The notes under the pieces were generated by a model. That model was not told the DNA's origin. It ran no database searches and saw nothing but the letters and a program-made list of their open reading frames with translations. A DNA stretch of 24,356 nt from Hypsibius dujardini (taxonomy: Eukaryota; Tardigrada; Eutardigrada; Parachela; Hypsibiidae). The DNA lies in contig LRSR01012637.1 of NCBI GenBank assembly GCA_001579985.1, positions 1 to 24,356 of the forward strand, given 5' to 3'. Both the position numbers and the translations under genes were made by a program. Shown here piece after piece: positions 9,906 to 20,524 of the stretch. Numbering within the stretch: position 1 is the first letter of the stretch; every line of letters starts with the position of its first letter.

Positions 9906-12900
9906 TATATAATGAAGCTAAAGTTATACAATAATTATAGTAAGTACTCAAACGATGATAAGTTATATATCAATTAATTAGTTTCCAAACGGTGATGATT
10001 TTACAACAAACGCATAGGTGTTATATAGTAAGTTTAAAGTTATATTATAATCACAGTTAATAACCAATCGATGATTTCAACAGGGGATTTTGTTAAAATT
10101 ATTGAAACCTTTGCATGAAATTTTTATTAGTCTGGCGGATCGGATTACTATATTAGATTGACGAGTTGACCTTTTCGATCTACGGGCACTTTGAGCAACA
10201 AATATCGTAAGTCCTCTGCAACCAGAAAGGTCGCACACAGATTTCCATCTCCCTCATATTATTTAATTATTCGATTAGTTTAAAGCACCCAAATTATTGA
10301 TCATGCCAATGTGGGTTTCGCCTGGAAAATAATCTAGAAATAATATGAAAATACGTAGTCGCGTGCTGAAGAATTTGTCATTTGTAGGACACAGTGGATC
10401 AATAGCTCAGACAGCTGAACTTGGACGAGGTATTTAGATGAGCTGAGTCGTCATTGAGAAATTTTACAAAGCAACATTGCCCTCGTACTTTAGTACCTGA
10501 TTAAATATATAACTATCTCTTTAGAATGGAATGTCCCCATAGTGGCAAGGTGAGTCAGGGCATTGTCGTGAAGATCGATGCCTGTCCATGTTTACCGTCT
10601 GTATTCATGCCTGTTGAGTCTGCGTTGATCTGTGCACGCATCTATATGCATGATTATATTTGTGTCTGCCTCTATGTCGTGCATCTGTCCCGGTGCCTGT
10701 GTGATGTCTGTCAATCAATTTACTCCATTTTTAGTGCCGGGCAATTTTCCCGTCTTCGGGACAAGGTGCGCTTCCCCACCCTCGATTGTCTTCTCCCTTC
10801 CGTCCTCTCCGAGCATACAAATCTATTCCTCGAGCTGATCAGGCACTACCGCTGGCGGAGGATATCCTTCATCTGCGATCCCAATTCCAGCAGAGACCTC
10901 TTCTTCCATGACGCCTGTATCGAATTTCCCGCAATTTTACGCGCACAAAACAGCAAACAAAACGGCACTGTCTACGAGGTATACGATGCCAGCACAATTT
11001 TGTCGTATGAAGCGAACCGACTGAGAGCTTTGGCCAGAGCCAAAAAACAAAGTCGAGGTAAATCTCTTACTAATAATACGAAAAAGTGTTTTTGAAGTAA
11101 ATTCAAATATAATTACTGAACCTTGAAAATAGTTATCGTGATACTGGCGCATATGAATCTTGTCCGGCTAACAATGGTGCGTATGTACGGGTAGTGTCTG
11201 AAGAAGTGATCGCCTCTATATACTGTGCTATGGTAACTTTGTTTTTTACATGTAAAGGTTACTGCTCATGGTCTGGCAATGACTACCACTAAATTTGTAA
11301 GTTAACAGTTAGCACTCACAAGGGATCAATTATCAGCGCCAGTCTCAGATGGTGGCCAAAGCTATTCCCATAGCATTATTTTGGAAAATAATATAAGACA
11401 TGGATCAACTGGAAAAAATTTAGAAAGTTGGACAATCACTGGAAGATTCCAGAAGCAAAAGTAGACGTATATTTCTAAAAAAATCCATTCCATTTTTTAC
11501 CCTAATTAGTTTACAAATTAATTGCGAATCGATTGGCATCAGCCGAGAGTTTTTTTAAAGAGGGGGAGCATTACGGCTGTTATGTCGTACAGTATTCTTG
11601 TTAATGCAGTCAATGAACTGTAATAGCCGGGTTTCGTCAGTGCTTATAGCTCTGCCCCCTCATTTCCGAATTTTATTTCGTTGATGCCAATTGATTTAAA
11701 ATTAAATTGTGAGTCAGTGAATGTCCAAAATTATAAAAGAAAAAGAGTTTGAGAAATCGGTGTTTATGTCTGAGACAGGAATATTCCAGTGATTTTACTA
11801 CTGCTTAAATTTTTCCAAAATGAGCAGGGCATTGTTCCCGGTAAGGAATATTTTCAAAAACCATGTTAGGGGAATATGTTCTTAAACAAAGTTTTGCCAC
11901 CAGCTGAGACTGGCACTGGTAACTGATCCCTTGTTAGACAAGATCAATTGATTCAACAATGTAGATTGATCTTGATAAATCGGCAGGTCTACATTACGTC
12001 CCTCTGGTATAATATTGACACTGTCGAACTGGGCAGGCCGCACTGGCAGCGAAATGACACTCTAGATTCGGTATAGACACGCAACGATAAACTTTTTAAA
12101 TGATTTTACAAAATGATTAAAATCGACTTACTATCCACGTAAATGTTAGGTTGCTAAATTGGCATTCGAAGCTTTGCTAGTTATCACCCTTTCTCGACCA
12201 AAAAAATCCCAACGGCTCATGGAATTTCTATCCGCGGTGGGGAACCTCTCAGCCGACTACCCGAAAAACTACACCCAGCAGCCTGGCTTTGTCATGGCAG
12301 GAGAAGAGGTAATATTTTTAAGAATATCTGAGTTTGGGCTTTTCCGGTGTCACATCACATTGTTTGTTTTGAATATTGCCGTCCGTCACTCTCGCCCTTT
12401 TAGACACAACTCTACGCAATTTATGCATATGACGCCTTTGCCACACTAGCCATGGTACGTTTGTGCCGACCTGCTGCAATAACGCAGTTCCGGATCTTAC
12501 AGGGAATTTACTCTACTCTTACTTCTACTTTACCCAGTCGAATTTATTATTTCTGTTTGGTTTTATCGATGCATTTTCATCAGATCTTTACAATTCCGCC
12601 AAGAAAACTGCCTGAAATCACACCTCCCATTAAAAAAAATAAAAACTGCCCTTCGGTGGTACATAGAGGGCGCTTCTTATTTTAGCGTACTACGCCCTAA
12701 TTGATCGTTGATTTTACTGTCTTGTTTCTTTTTCTGCTGAAGATTCTTATGTTCAATTCAAGTGTAGTAAACTGAACGATCAATTAGTGCGTAGTACGGC
12801 AACATAAGAAGCGCCCTCTATGTACCACCAAAGGGCAGTTTTTATTTTTTTAGTGGGAGATGTGGTTTCTGGCCAATTTTCTCAACGGAATCGGAAATAT

Positions 12901-15900
12901 CTGATGAAAATGCATGGATAGCACCAAACAGAAATAAATAAATTCGACTGGGAGAGTAGAATGAACTCCTGACAAGACGGGATACACTGATCGATCTCTT
13001 TTATTCTAAATTTGGGCAATCATCGACAAGATAAATCCAGCATGTGATTGTTGTATTCTAACGACTTTGGGATGGGCTATAATTTCATTATCGGATAAAA
13101 AAAAACTCGCAAGCCTCATCCACTTTCGTTGAGGTATTAATTCTGCTAATTCGGGCCATTTGGCGAAGTGCAAATTAACGCGTTTTCGAGTGATTAGTAC
13201 GAGTTGACAAGCCACGCCATCTATTGGTCTGAAATGGTTCTTTACTAAACAACCTCGAGCTTGAGTTGACCGCGGCTCGGATTTTGGTTGATCGTAGCCC
13301 GGTTCTAATACATTAATCTAGTACATTATTAAGATTATTAAGGGGTACCCCCTAAACACCCAATTCCACTATTGTTACCCCCGTTTCACTATAATCCTTA
13401 TATAATCCTTTTGCCCAAATAAAAATAAAGGTTTAAATTAAAATAAAATAACTATCAAGCTAGTTTATTAACTCCGAAATATATTACGGTGAATTCGCAA
13501 AATATATTTCTATCTCTGAACGACCAAACGTAAAGGAAAAAGAAATATATTTCATTGAATTCGTCAAATACCATTGTATCAATCTTTGAAACAGCGAAAT
13601 TTAAACGCAGCAGGCATTACATTCAGAATATAAAACAGAACCAGTTTGGTGTTTGTCGTTTTAATTTTCTCTTATACTAAATTTGTTAAAGTAATTTTTA
13701 AACGAAAGCTTAATTGAATGCATAATTAATTAATAAAAATGTATAATATTAATAATGTCAATAGTGAAACGGGGTGCGATAGGGGGTGGCCATGGTGAAA
13801 GGGGTGAAGAAGGCGACTAAACCTGTATAGCGGTTTTGATTTATATAAAGCCTTTATTTTTTACTTTTTTTTGTTTTAATATAACAATCAAATAATAATA
13901 CTCACAAATATGACTGTTATTTCTAGTGTCCCACTCAAAATACTAAACCCCACTTTTAAAACTAATCGTTATCGAGTTATTGTCGACATAAAAATACACC
14001 TTGTCTGCAAATTAATAAGAAATTATAAAGATTGGCAATTGCGCCGTTTCTTCTGATGACTGGTGTTTGAAACGTTTCGCCTTTGTGAAGAGCTGTCAAC
14101 ATCTATAATCCTTTTAAAGATAGCCAACGAGAGGACCCAAAACGGAGCCAATCTCTCAGACGGGAAGGCATTTGCTCAGTCCCTCCGCAATCGAACTTTT
14201 CCATCGATCGACGGGAGTATCTTCAAGGTCAACAGCAATGGCGACCGCGACAGCATTTACGCCATACTGGCCATGACATCAGACCTGGGAGATATGGAGG
14301 TACTACGAGTCCTACTTTTTAACTGTTTTCTTTCCACAGAAATTAATCCGCAAAATATGCTCTTCCTCTCGCAGCAAATTTTGCTTTACAATGCTTGGGA
14401 CGACCGGCTAAGGCGGCCGGAAAATTCTTCTGACTGGACGAGAAACAACACCGTGCCAGTAGACCAATTGCTCTTTTGTGAGTTCTACCGAAGCGACGGA
14501 CAGTGCGAAACACGTAAGCAAAAGGAACGCTCTACCATCAGGCGAAACAAGCAACAATTTCACAAATATTTTGTTGATTATTAAACGAGATGTTAGTACG
14601 AACATGTATTTTGTGAGCAAAGCCATAGAAACTGATAGTCCTCTACGCTAAAACGATTTACGAATATTGGCTCAACCGTATTCTGTTCAATTTGTACAGC
14701 AGACGCCATTTACGGAAGCAAGCTCTCTTTTGATCACGAATGAACAAGGAATGACTAATTTCTGACACTATATTCTGTACTATAATACATTTTGTTTTAT
14801 TAAGGGACCATCCATTTATTACGTCAGTATTGGTTAGGGGGTGGGGGTCAAAAAATATCTGACGAACTCTGACTGGACGGGATGGGGGTAGGCCGGCGTT
14901 CTGACGTCAGTTTTGGGGAACCCAGTAGGCTTAGAAAGTATTAATTTTGGAATTTCTACGGCAATTCCTAGTTTTTTCGAGCATTACACATCACTTGAAA
15001 ATGCCGGCAAGGTGTTTCCCCAATTCCCTAAGGTGTTTGTTGATCGGTTTCTCCCCCCTCCAATTCGTTACGTCAGCGGCCCAAAAGGACCAGTTCCTGC
15101 TGATCCCACTACAGACCTGGGAACGGACTGGCTGCGTAGCGACCTGGTGGAGGACAGGCCTCATTTGGAGTGATAAAGATACATTTCACGTTTTTTTCCG
15201 TAATGGAAGGGGTCTTTGTTTTCTGACGTCAGAAACTGAAGATCTACGGGATGTTAAAAAAATTCTGACAAACTGACGTTACGGGAGGGGGTGTCGGGTC
15301 GCCTAATAAAAATTAATGACGTAATAAAGGGATGTTCCCTAATTTGTTTCATTTTAAATAAAACATTAAGTAAAGTATATCCACTGGTTATGGTTACTTC
15401 AGTAAAAAAATTACTATATATAAAATACAATCCACATTGCTAGTATTTAAAAACAATATTTAGAAAAAAATATTTTATTATTTACAGCCAAGTTAGCAAT
15501 TTTATATCTTTATATGCTATTAAATATTGCTTTCCACCATATTGTTGTGGCATTAAATAAAAATATTTTTTACGAAACATCAGCAGCACTTTTAGAGCCA
15601 AGCATAATATCTTTTAGTTATATGTAAACGACTCTAACTGATATCGTGCAGTTGCAGCCGATTTCCAAAGAATGAAAACGCGCGAGTGATTGTTTGCAAA
15701 TGCCACATAATTTTGTGTTAATTTGGTTCTACTTTTTATGGAATCAGAAAATAATAAAATAATAAAAAGCTCTCCAACTAAGTTCCCCATAGCTGAAATT
15801 TATTTGGGGTGATTTGTGTGGGCAGAATTTCCTTTGACCCAAATCACAGCGGTGACGGGGGCTTTGACGGCAGCGTTGGTCTTCGCTACTCTTGCTGCCA

Positions 15901-16161
15901 TTTTCCGCGTCAGGTACATGCATCGTCGGTCTATGTTTGAGCCGGTGGGTCGCTTATCATAGTACGGCTTGTTAGATTAATTATTCCCGCCGCAGGTATC
16001 TCTACATTCAACGAAAAAAATGTTATTCATCGCTCTGGTGGGCCGTGGAGCAAGACCTGCTGAAGCTCCATCACCGGGAATTGGACCAGGGATCGCTCAT
16101 TATTTCCTTCTACTTTAATCGCTCAACCAACACACGATCCGGACTTTTACGCATAATTTAA
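9273..16161 (+). CDS. Natriuretic-peptide/clearance-receptor-like protein (ANF receptor family), 13 exons
   Basis: Exons: 9273-9600, 10388-10429, 10525-10549, 10735-11057, 11133-11176, 11258-11296, 11987-12070, 12150-12308, 12404-12454, 14120-14299, 14375-14513, 15826-15913, 15996-16161. All phases agree and the sum is 1668 nt, a closed 555-aa frame. Residues 1-25 (hydrophobic LIFFQIIFSYCAWII) can serve as signal peptide, but a good acceptor at 9306-9307 means the true start could be in an upstream exon. The ectodomain shows family landmarks: EWNVPIVAS, a RFPTLDCLLPS strand, RHYRWRRISFICD, VIVILAHMN, HWQRND, RNRTFPSIDG, NGDRD and a membrane-proximal Cys pair (CEFYRSDGQC). One TM helix lies at about 478-498, followed by a 57-aa basic tail and stop. 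No kinase-homology or cyclase exons follow, so the layout matches clearance receptors (NPR-C type) rather than receptor guanylate cyclases. Ligand unknown. Confidence 0.85.
9756..10085. repeat. AT-rich microsatellite and degenerate tandem repeats in receptor intron 1
   Basis: (TAA)n runs occur at about 9756-9775 and 9874-9903. Around them a diverged unit recurs three times: AAGTTATATAATAATCATAGTAAG-type at about 9787, AAGTTATACAATAATTATAGTAAG-type at about 9921, and AAGTTATATTATAATCACAG-type at about 10035, the first two each followed by a GATAAGTTATAT-like segment. Spacing is about 115-135 bp. Non-coding. Confidence 0.6.
11311..11945. repeat. Long foldback element in receptor intron 6, with a second foldback nested inside
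   Basis: The left end (CTCACAAGGGATCAATTATCAGCGCCAGTCTCAGATGGTGG, about 11311-11352) is mirrored at about 11890-11937 by a segment whose reverse complement starts CAAGGGATCAGTTACC. Complementarity continues inward: GGAAAAAATTTAG / TAAATTTTTCC and AATCACTGGAAGATTCC / GGAATATTCCAGTGATT. The centre holds the separate inverted repeat at 11516-11700. No open frame spans it. Confidence 0.75.
11516..11705. repeat. Short foldback element, family member 2, nested
   Basis: AATTGCGAATCGATTGGCATCAG at about 11519 pairs with CGTTGATGCCAATTGATTT at about 11680. Inner segments GAGGGGGAGCATTAC and TATAGCTCTGCCCCCTC also pair. Similar in ends and inner pair to the elements at 6847-7030 and about 20700-20900. 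Confidence 0.65.
12496..12976. repeat. Near-complete hairpin: foldback element with arms of about 220 bp in receptor intron 9
   Basis: The left arm (about 12496-12713) and the reverse complement of the right arm (about 12766-12976) match for most of their length. Examples shared in inverted form: CAGTCGAATTTATT, ATGCATTTTCATCAGAT, TAAAAACTGCCCTT, GGTGGTACATAGAGGGCGC, TACGC.CTAATTGATCGTT. The loop is only about 50 bp. By eye the arms are roughly 85 percent identical, the best-preserved of the foldbacks here. It has no coding capacity; the short open frame over its left half is incidental. Confidence 0.85.
13346..13813. repeat. Degraded inverted-repeat element in receptor intron 9
   Basis: CCCCCGTTTCACTATAATCC (about 13378-13397) pairs with a right segment near 13757-13782 (GTCAATAGTGAAACGGGGTG), and CCCCCTAAACACCC pairs loosely with GGGGGTGGCCATGGTG. 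A second inverted pair lies inside: GAATTCGCAAAATATATTTC (about 13492) and AGAAATATATTTCATTGAATTC (about 13541). Non-coding. Boundaries are approximate. Confidence 0.5.
14801..15342. mobile_element. PIF/Harbinger-like MITE in receptor intron 11 (TAA target-site duplication)
   Basis: The element runs from GGGACCATCCATTTATTACGTCA (from 14804) to its imperfect inverse TGACGTAATAAAGGGATGTTCCC (to 15339). TAA flanks both ends (14801-14803 and 15340-15342), a 3-bp TWA-type target-site duplication known for PIF/Harbinger. Subterminal GGGGGTGGGGGTC / GGGAGGGGGTGTCGGG and GACGTCAG motifs also repeat inverted. Two overlapping open frames of 86 and 109 codons inside have no recognisable domain, so I treat it as non-autonomous. 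Confidence 0.75.
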
Positions 16162-16180
16162 CAAAAAAATGGCAATCCCA

Positions 16181-16186
16181 AATAAA
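16181..16186 (+). terminator. Polyadenylation signal AATAAA of the receptor gene
   Basis: AATAAA lies 20 bp after the receptor stop codon. This would give a very short 3' UTR, ending ahead of the stop codon of the convergent GPCR gene at 16345. Confidence 0.55.
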
Positions 16187-16344
16187 AAGCACCAATCCGG
16201 TAGGGGAACGGGAAAAATGACATATAATTTGCTTAACAATAATTGCGTAATAATTCGCCGGACTCTACGACTGAAGCTTCATGTGCATTGAAAGCCTTTT
16301 GATTGTTTGAAGAATTTGGAATTACTAAAGTTGATCGTCATCCA

Positions 16345-18720
16345 TCACATGACGGTATTCCCATAAGCAGTCTCGTTGGCTACTGATGTCGATCCCTTTA
16401 AACCGGTCTCTTCGTTGGCAATCGGCCAGGGAAGAGAGGCAACTTGGGGATTGGTTTTTCGGGTGGAACTGCGGTTTAACACGAAAAGCATCCCATGCCG
16501 ATAATCCTTGTTGGTTGTGGCATAAATTATCTGAAAAGAAATATAATTACCGGAAACGACAAAGAAATACAAAGTTGATGACGTATAAGGTACAAATATG
16601 TAGTACTCCAGATCAAAATTTCAGTAGATTAAAAATAATTGGTGTTGTTATTTAAGGGGCAAAATACGACAAATAAACAATAAAATTTGTGAGCTAATTT
16701 CGATTAAAACTAGACTTAAAATTTAGTTACTGAAAAAAACTAAACTATAAAAATCCTAAGTAATTATTTTTTAGTTGAGTGAAAAAATTAAGTTATGTTT
16801 TTGCCACCCTTATTTTAATTTACCGCATTTGCTCCGGCACCCATAAACAACGCCCATCTCGCATAAAAGTACGTCGCCGGATAGATGAAATAAATTGACG
16901 GGAACGCCGCTGTCAGAATGGGCTGGGGAAGATAGGTCAAGCAGTACCAGATAAAACTGGCGAAGAGCATCTTCGCCAAGGTCAAACGCCGCTGCATGGA
17001 GCTGGAAAGTTTTGCTCCTCCCGCGTCGTATCGTGATATCCCAACCCGCACAAAAATAGCACAGTACGATAGACCCACCACTGTCATCGGTAAATAAACC
17101 CCCACGATGGCGTGAGTGTCCCGGAATATGGGGTTGCCATTTTGATTGTAGAGACACCCGCCAAACGGAGCAGTCTCAGTGTAGGTCGGAACTGAACTTC
17201 CTGCAAGCATTCACGACTAACTGTCACTTGATATTGACAATGAAATTTAAAACCTAAATTTTTGGCGATTTTATAAAGTTACTGCATGCTGACTCCGCGC
17301 GTCAGGAAGAGTAGAAGTTTGCCAGTTTCATTGAACGGAAAGCAATGTCCTTCATTATTTAGGTTTATTAAGTTTTTGCATAAATTATTATTCTTCAAAC
17401 TCCAATTTTCAAATTAACGTTCAGTAAACTTTGCTCTTTTTCCAAATACGATTTGTGCCTGGATACCAACAAAACTGTGTTTAACGACTATTGTGTCTGT
17501 ATTTATTTGACTGACCCCTCCCTCATTACATGCAGATGGACAATTTTGTTGGAACTACACATATCAGATGTTTATCATAGAATAATTATTTAGTGAACTA
17601 CCTCAGATGTCTTTTAGAAAACAATAATTCGTCAGCCATTTGTCTGAAAATGAGATTCAATTGCATGCAAATCTTTACGAGTTTTTATCACATTGCCGTT
17701 TTTTCCAGAAACCCATAAAAATACCACAATTGACTGATTTTACGAAATGCGTCTCAATTTATTGATCTATACACGCATGTAATTATGGAGATCCCCTAGC
17801 GTTTGGAAGTATAGAGAAGTCAACTTGTCTGACCAGTCAATTCCCTACAAGAACTATGCATGTTTGCCGTACAAATGTATGCAATGTAGAATACCAGCAA
17901 AATATCGTTTACCCATTAGGGTATTTTTTTTATGTTTAAACTATTTTTCCTGTGTTAAAACTATTAAACTAATACATTTTTTATTGGTTTTAATATTTTT
18001 AGTATTTTAATGTTTAAACTATTTTTGTACAGACTTAGGTTGCAGTTTCATTATACTCTAGCCCGATAATTGTAAAATTAATTTCCTCCTCATACAATTA
18101 CGCACTGAGATGGCTATAAACATGTATATGAATCACCATGCATAAAATAACACTGCGCTACCTGCTGGGCTGAGGTTCAATATCAGCGGTATAAAATATC
18201 CCAAAAAAATGAAAGCAAACGTGGCTTTTGTGGAGGAAACATAGTGATACTCGTGCGGCAAAACAATCGCCACAAAACGATTCAACGCCAGAAAGCATTC
18301 TTGCCAAGTGAGGCTTTGCAATATGAAATAAAAGTAATACGCCCAGTTGCAGTTATTGTCCGGCAGGTAGCAGTAATAGTGACAGCTCAAGGCCACCAGG
18401 CTAATAGGATAAACTGTCGCACTGAGGAGGAGATTGACCAGCACAAAGTTTGCTACCAAAATACTGCCGCGATGACGCAGCGGAGGGTAGGTGAAAATGG
18501 CGGCCAGACAGAGGATGTTAAAGAGGGTCCCGATCAAGCAGATTGCCCCTCCGATCACCAGATAGAGAATGAAAATGGGATGGTATAGCTCAAAGTAGGC
18601 GAAAATGAGGCGGAGCGTGTCGTTGCGCGACAGGACGTCGAGTTCGATCGAGAGATTGCGATTCACGTGTGGATGTTTCAACCAATCAAGCAGCTGAGCG
18701 GTCAGGTTACTTTGGTTCAT
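16345..18720 (-). CDS. Class A (rhodopsin-like) G-protein-coupled receptor, orphan
   Basis: Three exons in transcription order: 18720-18162, 17200-16824, 16530-16345, giving 373 aa; junction phases 1 and 0 agree. Sequons for N-glycosylation are at N5, N22 and N33. Predicted helices: TM1 48-78 (GTLFNIL), TM2 86-111, TM3 127-153, TM4 166-184, TM5 216-238, TM6 260-285, TM7 295-317. Extracellular Cys at 113, 117, 124 and 202 can supply the TM3-ECL2 disulfide. Class A landmarks are altered: the DRY position reads NRF (147-149), the TM2 Asp is replaced in LVANFVLVNLLLS, CWxP is relaxed to CLTYLP (273-278) and NPxxY reads NAIIY (311-315). The exon 2 donor falls inside that last motif; reading through it hits an immediate stop, so the third exon is needed for a full TM7 and a 50-aa tail. 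Ligand unknown. Confidence 0.87.
16690..16812. repeat. Possible dispersed repeat within GPCR intron 2
   Basis: Its reverse complement (AAGGGTGGCAAAA, then AACTAAAA-like A/T sequence ending GTAACTAAATTT) resembles 8033-8090 (AAGGATGGCAAAA ... AGTAACTAATTT). Low complexity limits certainty. Confidence 0.35.
17201..18161 (-). other. GPCR intron 1
   Basis: A 961-bp intron with donor GCAG|GTAGCG and acceptor CTTGCAG|GAAG. AT-rich with a direct repeat ATGTTTAAACTATTTTT at about 17933 and 18010. No gene or element recognised. Confidence 0.7.
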
Positions 18721-20006
18721 GCTTCAAAATGTATTTCTCAATTTTCACATATAATAAAACGCATATCACGAAAATTCATCAGTCAAGCGATATAGTGTCT
18801 AGAATTGACTGAAAAATAATGTATGGGTAGAAAGGGGCGTCTGTGAGTAAAAATGTACAGATACGAGATGGAGAAGCCAACGTTTGAAGCAAATTTTGTC
18901 GCACAGGAAACCTCTCGTGGATTATACTGCTAACATGTATGTATCCTTTCGCTATCCAGCGCCCCGCCGCTGCAGGATCAATGGCGCGAGTATAATATAA
19001 TGCTGGGTTTGAAGAGGAGAGAATTTGTCGCTGCTGTTGATAGAAGCTGTCGCGTAGTTATGACAGGGAAAACAAATAAACTATACTTTTGCCTGTAGAT
19101 ATCGCAGCTCATTGAACCGGGAGAAAAGAGAAGAGCTACTCCGTATGATCTTCTATCTGGCAGCTGCACGCACGAGCCGCTCTTCATGCTTCCGTATAAC
19201 GACGGTACATATATAATGTACATGTATGTGGTGAGGGGCAGGGATCATCCCTCTCCCTGACCTTGATTTAGGGGTTTAATTTACGCGCGCGCGAGAGGAT
19301 TGATTCGATGGGGCTGCTTGCGTGCGTCCGCCCTGTTATTTTTTGGGTTGTGCGATTACTACGTACACATAATGCAGTAAGGGTACTCAAAGCGGTTACA
19401 GTGACATTGATAACTCGGTCCACAAAGAATCCGATTGAGAACAATGGGAGATGTATGTGGACCGAGTTGTGACCTGCACACTGTCGATTATGGACATGTG
19501 TGTCTACAATTATGGTTTTATGACTTTTTTATAGCGTGGACCGAGCTGTCACTACCCCGTGCTCAGGCGGTGACATCTCAGTCTACACTGACATTTTCAT
19601 CTTATAAATTCCCATTTATATGAGATCTATTTAGAAATCGAGCGGAGAAATGTTTCCGACACAAAAAAGTACGGATATTTTTTTCTCAATGCTGGGAAAA
19701 AGACAATAAATATGGTCGCTCATCTGAAAAACTCCTGTCTCTATGATTTCTGAATAAAACCCCTCATTTTACATACGATATTTAATACTTACGTATATAT
19801 ATATTATCCATGCGAATCTTATTACGTCAAGTTCAAAATTTCGAGCGTTCAAATGTTTTGAATTTCGAGCGCTTCGATAATTACTTGTGAGTTGGAGTAG
19901 AGAAAATAAAAGACTACGTGGTAATTGATTAGCATATCAATTAGCACGTCTATGTCAGACTACCATAAATTTGGGCCAAGTTGGTCAAGCGACCTTCAAA
20001 GCTCGA
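18721..20006. other. Intergenic region upstream of the GPCR
   Basis: No gene recognised. A perfect 13-bp inverted pair (AACTCGGTCCACA near 19411, TGTGGACCGAGTT near 19455) and a third copy, GTGGACCGAGCTGTCAC near 19537, suggest a small degraded foldback at about 19396-19555. A CGCGCGCG run lies near 19286. AATTTCGAGCG is repeated directly near 19837 and 19861. Open frames here look random. Confidence 0.5.
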
Positions 20007-20290
20007 ATTTTGGCAGCGTTTATTTCGCTATTTCAAACTCGGTAACCTCTATGGTTTTGAAGATAACCGAGAAAAACATCCAAGGAGCTCCTTCTCTCGG
20101 TTATCTGCTAGTTAATTGTTATACATCTTTCTTCTGATTGGTCCGTATGAATTGGGATTAGTGAAGGAGAGGAGACAGAGCCAGATGTAAACCAGGGGCA
20201 TGTCCTCGTATTGTCGTGGCAAGGGCGTGCAAAACTCGGGAGATTAGCGAGTTTGAAATGGTGAAATAAACGCTGCAAATTAATTTCGCT
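20007..20290. repeat. Foldback element upstream of the GPCR
   Basis: GGCAGCGTTTATTTCGCTATTTCAAACTCG (from about 20010) is matched inverted at about 20243-20280 (CGAGTTTGAAATGGTGAAATAAACGCTGC). A perfect 12-bp stem, AGATAACCGAGA / TCTCGGTTATCT, lies near 20060-20107. Both open frames covering the arms are shadows of the repeat; the similar peptides they encode on opposite strands reflect the inverted symmetry. Confidence 0.65.
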
Positions 20291-20524
20291 TTGTATGCCC
20301 TTATTGTACAACATTTTCTACTTACTACTATTGTACATAAAAGTAAATGAGTACGGTTTTTCAAAAGAGAACTCTCGACAATTTACGGACCCGGTCGATA
20401 TGGGGCCGAGGATGCTCCCGGGAGGAAGAATGATGCTTCACAACGCCGCCGCTCCCCTTTATTTGAGAGACTGATCAGGGAAGATTTTTAAAGTAGAAAT
20501 TCAGAATCACAGCATACTATTTTT

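Noticed and set aside
11133-11176. Mutually exclusive exon pair with the exon at 12150, because both contain a V-I-x-L strand
   Set aside because: Finding the exons 11258-11296 and 11987-12070 between them gives one continuous phase-consistent ectodomain, so they are successive exons.
13006-13215. Minus-strand 69-codon open frame in receptor intron 9
   Set aside because: No recognisable family, no splice or promoter context; could be random.
14913-15276. Two overlapping plus-strand frames of 86 and 109 codons
   Set aside because: Both lie inside the TAA-flanked MITE and show no transposase or other motif.
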